NCBI GenBank assembly: GCA_015679605.1
Contig: JAAAVE010000131.1
Location: 1-31,385 of the forward strand
Origin: Podila epigama
Taxonomy: Eukaryota > Mortierellomycota > Mortierellomycetes > Mortierellales > Mortierellaceae
Direction: 5' to 3'
Length of the DNA stretch: 31,385 nucleotides
Positions within the stretch are counted from its first letter, which is position 1, and each line of letters opens with the position of its first letter. The notes under the pieces are model-generated. The model saw nothing but the letters and a program-made list of their open reading frames with translations, made no database searches and was not told the DNA's origin. Below, in pieces: positions 10,287 through 18,900 of this stretch. The translations under genes and the position numbers were made by a program.

Positions 10287-11418
10287 CTATGGCTCTTTTG
10301 CGACTTTCTCCTTCTCGTCCTTTGGAATTGCGAATCGCATGTATGATTCGCAAGATCCTTTCTCGTGAGACTTGAACTCGTCAGAGCTGCGCCAGGCATT
10401 GATCTCGGGATTGGCATGGACAGTCTCCCAGACCTTCCAGATAGGTTCACTCTTTCGGAATTCATTGTAGATGAGATCGTCAAAAGGAAGTGTCTTTAAG
10501 AAATGAATGGAATTGACAAGATGAATGTCAGCCAAGGACATCTATTGAATAGAGAGGTTGTGACACATGTGAATAAATATTGTACTGCGTAACAGACCTA
10601 AAAAAACGAGACGAAAAAGAGAAATACCCGAAAAGAGACGTGTCGTACCTTGTTGCCAACATAATGACCATTGCTACCATTGTTGCGGAGGTGGTACTCG
10701 TGGTCGTGAATGAATCTTGCAATTGTTATATTCATGAAATTATCGAGTCCCTCTTGTGCAGTGGTACCCTTTTGACCGAGCACTCTGAAGGTTCGCTCAA
10801 TGAGGAAATGAATGCTCGAGTTGAAGGACTTGATTATCAACTCTTCATATTTGTTATCGCCCAAGAGTCCAAATTCTTCGGCGAGGTAAGAGTCAATGAC
10901 CATGGCTTCGGCCAGGTGCACCTCCTATATGAGAGATGGGCTAGCTGTCAGTTTCTTGTTCTTTTCCTCTCGCTTTTGATGTTCCATGATTAAACAGCCT
11001 CTTCAAAAGAACAACGATGTCGTACCTTTCCTGTAGAGGAAGTGATCTTCAAGACTGGCAAGAACGAGAGTGGAGTAGCAAACTCTTTGTTTTTCCATGC
11101 TTCTTCTGACTAATGCCATATCACAGGAAGAAAGAAAATAGTCATATCTCCAAGAGTTAGAAAGGATGTAAATTAGACAAGGGGCAATTTCCATGGTGTG
11201 GCCGACATTGGTGCAACAAAATGAAAATCAGGGACGGATAAACATACAGCATATTCACACTTCCAGTTTGCCTTTCCGTACGCGAGAAGATCGCGACAAG
11301 TAGCTCCGACAGAGGCCAAGGGCCAGTAGATTAGAGTGAAAGACTTGTTGGGGTCTTCCAGCACTTGCAATTTCTCGGATGCATCACCATGCAAGTTGAT
11401 CTTGGGTTCTTGCTTCAT
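10287..11418 (-). CDS. Glutathione S-transferase-like protein B (4 exons, 261 aa)
   Basis: Exons: 11418-11248, 11109-11026, 10924-10649, 10541-10287, with the same intron phases (all 0) and positions as A and C. Tyr31 lies in LIYWPLASVG, the cis-proline loop is LPVL, then SSTGKEVHLAEAMVI and the C-domain block MSLADIHLVNSIHFLKTLP. Introns 2 and 3 are clearly alignable with those of C, so B and C are recent duplicates or exchange sequence. It differs from its sisters near the C terminus, where exon 4 has SHEKGSCESYMRF in place of the SQEEAS block. A TATA-like CATAAATA lies about 95 nt upstream of the start. A role in glutathione-dependent detoxification is inferred from the fold; the substrate is unknown. 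Confidence 0.9.
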
Positions 11419-12441
11419 ATCGCGAAAAAAATAAAGAGATTTGGTTTAAACTGGGGTGGTGATTGGAAGGAGGTTGAATGACGAAAAAGAAAGGGTAAGG
11501 GAAGAAAGAAAGCTATTTATGAAGGAGAATAGAGAACAGTGAGCATAGACTGCGCAGCGCACATAGCCCAGGATGTTCAGATTACGCCGCAAGTTTACAT
11601 GTAAGTTGTTGCCATGAAAGCGTGGGAATATGAGCTTGTGCATGTGAAAACGTGTCACTCTCCAATTGCCTCCATACTTTATTTTTGTGTGTCACAACCT
11701 TCATCTTGTCGACATGTAGCGAGTGGTTCACGACAGAGTGCAACAGGCCAAGAGTAGAAATGTATTGTGGTCTAGTATGATGCCATGCCTGACAAGAATC
11801 CTGAAATATCTGGAACATGTGCACCTTGTCGGGACGACAAAAGTGTTGTCTGTAGGTGAAAACGCGTTGGAGAAGCACTGGCAATGTGCTAAAGTGGTAA
11901 ACCTTGGAACCCGTTAATCGCCATGGCTATGATGATGTGTTTGGTGGGGGTGTAAGTGGTGCCATTGGAAAATGGACCAGACAGACATGTAACATTGTCA
12001 ATGGCGACTGAGTAGACTCACAGGCAGTTGATCTCTGCAGTCTTCACGAACCGTCGCTTGGACGAATTATTGGCCAAATGGCCAAATGAGTTTCATTTGC
12101 CATTCAACGCCACTATAGTTTGAGCACATAAGATTAACGCGTCAAGTGGTGCTTGGTATGGGTCTATGCTAGGAGCGGCGAGGACAACCTTCGGTGTGTA
12201 GGGTAAACATGAGGGACACTCACAATTGATCATGGATATTGTTCGATTAGAGAGATTGGTTGTCCAAGACTTGTAACGCACACTAGTCGTTATCTGTTAC
12301 ACCGATGAGAGTGAATAGTCAAAGAAGCAGATGGCCACAATTACATTATTTATTTTTTCTCCAACAGATTATTTTACACAACATAGTTGGAGGTATGACA
12401 GTATCAGAAGAACCTCCTTTGTTCACTCGTACTTGTAATTA
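11419..12441. other. 1-kb spacer between GST B and GST C, no gene recognised
   Basis: Holds the GST B promoter and leader (11419-about 11560) and the GST C 3' flank. The middle (about 11570-12300) is more balanced in base composition than other spacers and lacks long homopolymers. It has an open minus-strand frame at 11582-11884 without an ATG, and a shorter one at 12093-12281 with no recognisable product. It could be a decayed gene, but no homology is visible. Confidence 0.5.
11513..11521 (-). promoter_or_regulatory. TATA-like element of GST B
   Basis: CATAAATAG on the minus strand, about 95 nt before the ATG at 11418. A similar element (TATAAATA) sits at a comparable distance before GST C, which supports a shared core promoter. 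Confidence 0.4.
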
Positions 12442-13569
12442 CTACTCCTTTGTGGCATTTTCCTTCTCCTCCTTTGGAATTGCCAAAGCTGAATACATCT
12501 GGCGGGAGGCCTCTTCTTGAGACTTGAACTCGTCAGTGCTGCGCCAGGCTTTGATCTCGGGGTTGGCAAGGACAGTCTCCCAGACCTTCCAGATAGGTTC
12601 ACTCTTTCGGAAGACGTTATAGATGATATCGTCAAAAGGAAGTGTCTTGAAAAAGTGAATGGCATTGACAAGATGAATGTCGGCCAAGGACATCTATTGA
12701 TAGTAGAAGGATAGTCGCACATATGAATAAATACTGTAATGTATTACAGATCCAAAAGTGAGACAAAAAGAGTAATACCCGAAAAAAAAGACGTGTCGTA
12801 CCTTGTTGCCAACATAATGACCATTGTTGCCATTGTTGCGAAGGTGGAACTCGTGGTCAGAAACAAACTTTGCAAGTGCTTGGCTCATGAAATTGTCGAG
12901 TCCCTGTTGTGCAGTAGTTTCCTTTTGTCTGAATACTCTGAAGCATCGCTCCATGAGGAAATGAATGCTCGAGTTGAAGGACTCGATCATCAACCTCTCG
13001 TACTTGTTATCGCCCAAGAGTCCGAATTCCTCAGCGAGATAGCAGTCAATGACCATGGCTTCGGCCAGATGCACCTCCTATAAGAGAGATGAGCAACCTG
13101 TCAGTTCCTTGTTCTTTTCTTCTCGCTTTTGATTATTCCGTGGTTAAACAACCTCTTCAAAAGAACAAAGATGCCGTACCTTTCCTGTAGAGGAAGTAAT
13201 AGTCAAAACTGGCAGGTATGAGAGTGGTGTTGCATACTCCTTCTTGACCCATTGTTCATGTCCCTAATGCCATTGTATGGATAACATATTTCAGGGGGGT
13301 CAATAGGATGTGAAGCATAAAAAAAGAGAAAACACACAAGTTGCATGGATGAGTTGACAAGTGGTGCAACAGAAAGAAAGAACTCTGACTAAACTTACAA
13401 CATATCCACACTTCCAGTTTCCCTTTCCGTATGCAAGAATATCACGAGAAGTTCCTCCGACTGAGGACAGGGGCCAGTAGGTCAGAACAAAGGACTTGTT
13501 GGGGTCCTCCAGCACTTGCAGCTTTTCCGCTGCATTGGCGTGCATGCTGATCTTGGGTGCTTCGGCCAT
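12442..13569 (-). CDS. Glutathione S-transferase-like protein C (4 exons, 260 aa)
   Basis: Exons: 13569-13399, 13263-13180, 13077-12802, 12693-12442. All introns are phase 0, at the same places as in A and B. GST features: candidate catalytic Tyr31 (LTYWPLSSVGG), cis-proline in SYLPVL, the SSTGKEVHLAEAMVI glutathione-site strand/helix, and the helical domain with LADIHLVNAIHFFKTLP and RKSEPIWKVWETV. The Ser usually following the cis-proline strand in GSTs (QS/ES) is replaced by Glu-Ala, as in all three copies. The first intron has a GTAAGT donor and intron 3 begins with the same block of about 30 nt as in A and B. A canonical TATAAATA lies 114 nt upstream of the start. It is next to, and on the same strand as, the DUF4097-like gene. 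Confidence 0.91.
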
Positions 13570-13682
13570 GTCAATAAAGTAAGTGTTGGATTGAAGAGAG
13601 TGGTGGGATGGATGTGAATGAAGAAAAATCAAGAGAAGGAAAGAAGGAGAAAGAAAGAAAAAAAAGGGAAAAGGAGTGTCCG

Positions 13683-13690
13683 TATTTATA
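13683..13690 (-). promoter_or_regulatory. TATA box of GST C
   Basis: TATAAATA on the minus strand, 114 nt before the GST C start codon, followed by a purine/pyrimidine-rich leader. Confidence 0.55.
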
Positions 13691-13797
13691 AAGAAATTCT
13701 CACGGACGGCAACCAGAGGTATACAGCGTCGAGGAACCCAATTTAGGTCTAGACTGTGTTGAGTGTAGCCCTTGGTTGAGTGCATTTGCATGTTGGT

Positions 13798-13827
13798 GCG
13801 TGAAGGAGTGAGGCGTGAAGGAGTGAG
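13798..13827. repeat. Exact tandem repeat 2 x 15 bp
   Basis: GCGTGAAGGAGTGAG occurs twice in direct succession, about 230 bp upstream of the GST C start. It could be a duplicated regulatory site or replication slippage. No copy was noticed upstream of GST A or B. Confidence 0.8.
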
Positions 13828-14012
13828 GAGACGGGACGTTGATGGGAAATGGAGCAATGGAGCAAATCGCCTTTTCTTCAAGATCTTTGTCCGATGAAGA
13901 AATCTGAACTTTTTTTAATTCTATATCTATTTCTACAATTTTTTTTGTCCAGCGCTGCTCAAATTCTTATCTCGTCATCATTTGACGAACGTCTCTCTCT
14001 CAATGTTTGTTA

Positions 14013-15551
14013 TTAAAAGTAGACATCGTCAAATGTCAAAACGGTGTCATTGCCAGACAAAACAACTCGGGGAAGGTTAAAGCATTCCCAGTAGAAGCCT
14101 GCACAACCATCGATAATGTGGTCCGACTCTTGTGTCACATTGACAGCTCTGCCTTGTGAAAGACTGCCTTCGATTCGACCTCCACCCGCCTGCTTGCTAA
14201 ACAGTGAGATTTCGCCGCGGTACGATTCCGTCTATGGATATGCAATAATGTTTGATGTTTGATTTGAATTAGTTCGTGGAAATGCACGCGGCTTGTGGTG
14301 CCTCATCTCGCATAAAATAAAGGGGTGGGGAAAGTTGCGCTGTGTTACCAAATAGACGCGTGTAGTCGCTTCAGAAGATGCTTGCACTTCAACCCACAAG
14401 GCAGTCGCCACCCTCAGGTCCGTATTGCCAGACGAGTAGGTCAACACCTTCGCGTTTGCGGCAACGCGTGCTTCAATGGAGCCCGCTTTCGCTTCAAGAT
14501 CGACGTGTCGGTTCACTCGAGCGTGACGAACTTGGATATTGCCATGTCCTGCCTTGGCAATCAAACCGTCAAAGAGGTACAGCAACCCAAGGTCGACCGT
14601 TACATCACCGAGGTACTTTGATTGAACATCAATCAGTTCAAGAGCGTCAAGAGACATTGGTAGAACAATGTGCATGTCCAACCACACACAGCGATGGTCC
14701 TGTTGCAGTGCACGGCGCAATGTGCCTTGCTCCATCTGGACAAAGATATTCATCCCAAACCTGTTATCTTGCCCAGCCTGGTCAGACGAGAAGAACGTGT
14801 GCATCGAGAGTCTCATCTCTGGGTCACTCCCTCCAATTTTACCAATAAAGTAAATGTCGGTCTCTTCTGGATCTTGAGAGATGGATACTTTGATGTTGCC
14901 CGCCTTTTAAAGTAGAAAACCACGCCTTGGTCAATAATCGGAGAATATTTCATTTTTTTTCCCCTTCGTTTCGTGTCACACTTGTCGACAGATACTTACT
15001 ACACCCTCATTGAGGTATATTGCCAACGATTGTAGATCATCCACAGGAAAGTGATTAATCCACAACTCTGGTTCTTCTTGATCTACATTGCACACTGACA
15101 ATGGTGATGGAGCTGCAGGTCCTATCTCTGGCCGAGTACCATAAAAAACACGACGACACACGACAGCAACAATTGCAGTGATGGCAAGAAGGGCGACTAG
15201 TAACAAGGAGCATTTTCGGATGTCATAGTTTCGATCTGGGTTCTTTTCTATTGGCAAGGTAAGGTTTAATATTCAAAAAGAATTGTTGTCATTGCTAAAG
15301 ACACCGCGCTCTACATCATACATTCAAACATGTTTCGAGCACGCGGCACACCTACCTCTTGTATCTTTCGGATTCTTTCCTAGCAGTGGTGAGTTGATGT
15401 CTTCGTCCTCAATCTCATCTTCGATGTCTTCGTGTTGGTTTGATCCAAATGATACTTGAACGTCTGGAGCATGTACTCGGCCAAGCGAATCTTTCAAACG
15501 TGGTGCCGAGAGAGACCCTTGACCAGAGTTTGGTATTGATGGAGAGTCCAT
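14013..15551 (-). CDS. Type II membrane protein with DUF4097-like putative adhesin ectodomain (4 exons, 405 aa)
   Basis: Exons: 15551-15356, 15247-15000, 14903-14349, 14231-14013 (1218 nt, in frame). The cytosolic N terminus (about 77 residues) is Ser/Pro-rich with an acidic run (HEDIEDEIEDEDIN) and SPLLGK. After RKC comes one hydrophobic segment (about 79-97, LLLVALLAITAIVAVVC), so the bulk should be outside the plasma membrane or in the lumen. The ectodomain consists of short beta-rich repeats such as GNIKVSIS, GNIQVRHARV, GSIEARV and GNTDLRVAT. This resembles the repetitive DUF4097/putative adhesin beta-helix; that assignment is from pattern, not a search. Two N-glycosylation sequons (NVT, NDT) lie in the last exon. 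Function is unknown. A broken copy of exon 3 lies at 9975-10136. It is divergent from PAN2, with 398 bp between the starts. Confidence 0.87.
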
Positions 15552-15949
15552 GAATGAGTGTCAAGTGTTGTATTATGAGTAGAAGGTGAAGAAAGAAAAC
15601 AAAAAAGAAGAGTTGCGTTCTTGAGGCTGTTCAATGTGAGAGCAAAATAGCTGGTTTTTTTTTTTGGTCGTGTAACAGCCAGAATGCAATTCGCCCTCAA
15701 AATCGAAAGTCGATTTTTTCACATCACAAAGGCACTGTCTCCAACTCCAAGGGAGAGAACGCACGTGCAGGAAGAATTTTTAGGGAGCATGAGCTGTGTC
15801 CTGGCTCATGGAGGAAAAAAAGCAAGACAGCTGAAAAAAAAAAGAGACAAGAGAGAGAAAGCACAGAGAGAGTGAGAAAGAGCTCTTCACAAGTGTTGTT
15901 CGTCATTGCACCGTTTTTTTTACTCTCCTTTGCTTACCGCGCTTAGACC
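15552..15949. promoter_or_regulatory. Divergent promoter region of the DUF4097-like gene and PAN2
   Basis: 398 bp separates the two outward-facing start codons. It has a T/A tract at 15655-15665, purine-rich GAGA-type sequence at about 15830-15885 and a T-run just before the PAN2 ATG. No TATA box is recognised. Confidence 0.5.
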
Positions 15950-18900
15950 ATGGCCGATACCCCATTCAGGCCGCTTAATGTCATTGCGGGTACAGATCCC
16001 GCCATACCCGTGACGGGAGTCAAATTCGATCCCCATCACGAGCTGTTCTGGTCCGCTAATGAGAATGTAAAGTGTTTGTCAAGTTGTTTATTTGTGAAGA
16101 GCAACCAATGCATTTTTTGCATCCCATCACGTTGCATTTTGCAATACATGAGTGAATGTGGATGTAAAACTGATGGAAGGTGACATGTATGGCACGAAGG
16201 GCTCAACATTTCAAGCTGCGTCTCGTGGGACATGTGCTTATTCTGGTGTTACATTACCTTTTTGTCATGTTAGGGCTACATATCCTCGTACTATGGAGCT
16301 GGTTTACAGCGCTATTCTTCCTACAAAGCGCACAAAGGTCCCGTCCGTCAAATGATGGTTCTGGATCGTGGCATTGTCTCTATCGCTAAAGATAGTATTC
16401 ACTTGTCGAACAGACGCGGCGTTGCAAGTTGGAACATATTGCAAGTTTTGTCTTGACCACTGAAAAACACTCGTTAGAATGCAAAAATTTGAACATGGCG
16501 CAAGGACTCCTAACCCTGGATCCAACTCCTTTCTCCCTGCGACCGTCGCTCTTTTTTTTAGGGATGGCAATGTACAGGATCTTCACTCAATGGCTCTCAT
16601 GGGAAATGCAGAGATTGTCGTCGCTGGACAGCAGGACAAGATCTTGTCAGTCAATATGATCCGTGGCATCGTTACAAAGGCGGTGAGAGACATGATTGAA
16701 AGAAGCAAAGAAAGAAAGAAAGGAAAAAGGAAGAAGAAAAGCACATCGAAATCTGCGACATGTCACTCATACACACACATGTGGTCTTAGGTCGAAACTG
16801 ATTCCGAGATTGTAGTCATGAAAAAATCACGACTTTTGGTTTGTGGATCCACCCAAGGAGATCTTATCTTGCACGACCCTCGCTCGTTGACGGTGGAGCA
16901 CCGGATTCAAGCCCACACAGGCACCATATCTGATCTCGACGTTTCTGGAAACTTGATTGTCACTTGTGGATTCTCTGACAGACAAGGGACGCTGATCGTG
17001 GACCCTATGGTCAAAGTGTACGACATGAGGACCATGCGGTCTTTGGCACCCATCCCTTTCCCCAATGGACCCTCGTTCTTGAAGATGCACCCAAAACTCT
17101 CGACGACAGTCTGTATCGCCTCACAGACCGGCCAATTCCAGATGTGTGATATTGGTAACCTGTCAAGTGGAATTCAGTTTTATCAGGTAAGTAAAATGGA
17201 TTTTGTAGCTGACAGTTTTTTTCTTTTTGTAAATACAAATGTCATAATGCAAATAATTACAATGGCGGATAAATGAACTAATGCAAAAAAAAAAAAAACG
17301 TTATAGATTAATACCAACAGCTACATCAACGGATTCGATATTTCCTACAGTGGAGAGATGATCGCGTTTGGAGACGCAAGCAATGTTGTCCATGTCTGGG
17401 GCGACAAACCAGAGCCGCAGATGAACCACTTTTCGAGTCCGGTTGATGCGCCTACTTTGCCCATGCCCCCAACTGTTGTTGTGGGCGACAACGATCCTCT
17501 TTCGTCCATTGGAATGCCCTACTATAGCGAACAACTCTTGTCAGCCTGGCCAGCAAAGACAATTTTCCCTGTCGGACGGAAACCCCAGCCTATACCAGCC
17601 GTCATCCTCGACAACATGAAAATGATTGACTTTGTCGGATACTCACCCAACCCAGGACTTCGCCTCCGCAACCAGGCACCTTCACTCCCTAAGGTGACCC
17701 TCAGGGACACGCCAAAATTCAGGAGCGAGCAGCAAAAAGAACTTTATTTTGGGAAGCGAAAGGGATCAATGGCGGCCTCACTAGATGATGAACCTGAAGT
17801 GGACCTTGCCACAGGCGTTGTGCCAAAGTACTACAAACGCGTCGAGATCAAATACAGTCGATTCGGTGTGGAGGATTTCGACTTTGGGTAAGTTTGTACC
17901 TTTTTCACTCACTCATGGATTCCTAATTCATTTTTTGTTTTGTTTTTGTTGACAGGTGTCTCTTTAGTCACAATGACGGGAGAACAGGTAGCATAGCCAT
18001 GTGGTCTGTCTAATCATAAGTCTTTTTTATTATCTGTTACAGGTTTTATAATAAGACACAGTTTGGAGGATTGGAGACCCATATCGCTAATTCATACTGC
18101 AACGCATTGCTTCAAGCCCTGTTCTTCACACCACTCCTCAGGACCCTTACCAAAGCGCACATTGGACAAATGTGCCCTAGGGAAAACTGTCTGACATGTG
18201 AGCTGGGCTTTTTGTTTCGAATGCTCGAGGATTCCAACGGTCAAAACTGTCAAGCGCGGAACTTTTTGCGCGCCTTTAGTACCATTCCCCAAGGTTTGTC
18301 TTTTTTATCACTTTCACCTTTATTACGATTACCAATATGATTACCAGTTTTGCCCTCTTTTTGGAAAGAGCTCGGGTGTGCATCAAAGATTTACAAAAAT
18401 GAATGATGAATTCTGCGTCAATAGCCTCAGCTCTTGGATTGTTCGAACCGGATGAGCCAGATGTAAAGACACTTTATTCGTCTTTGATTCAAAACTTTAA
18501 CCGGTTCGTGCTTGAGCAACTCCATCAAGAGTGCAGTCTGGATCGGACCCCGGGCTCCAATCCCGCTGGCAGTGGCGGAGCAGCATCAAATCCCCCTCCT
18601 TCTGTGCTTACACCCTCGCCGATTCAACAAATATTTGGAATGAAGACAACAAGCACCAGCATATGCTCTCACTGTGGGCTGGAAGAAGAACGGATAATGT
18701 ATCCATTTGTGCTGGACCTAATGTGGCCCAAGCCTGTACGTATCTTGATTTTTTTTTGCTAATTGTCATCCAAGTCGAGTCTTTTTTTATGTAACTTGCG
18801 ACGTGAATTTGCGACATGAATTTGCGTGTATTTTTCTAACTGGCAATGTTGTACATGTAGGTGCAGGCATCCAATGTTCATCAATCGTCCAAAAACCATC

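Larger units (their letters stand above)
13570..14012. other. Spacer between GST C and the DUF4097-like gene
   Basis: Contains the GST C promoter with TATAAATA, an exact 15-bp tandem duplication at 13798-13827, T-rich stretches at about 13910-13950 and the 3' flank of the upstream gene. No coding sequence is seen. Confidence 0.6.

Noticed and set aside
11648-11670. Short match to the DUF4097-like gene near 14822-14838
   Set aside because: Only about 15 nt agree and the reading frame is broken by stops, too little to call a second relic.
11582-11884. 100-codon open minus-strand frame in the GST B-C spacer
   Set aside because: It starts with TTG rather than ATG, has no recognised domain and no supporting splice signals.
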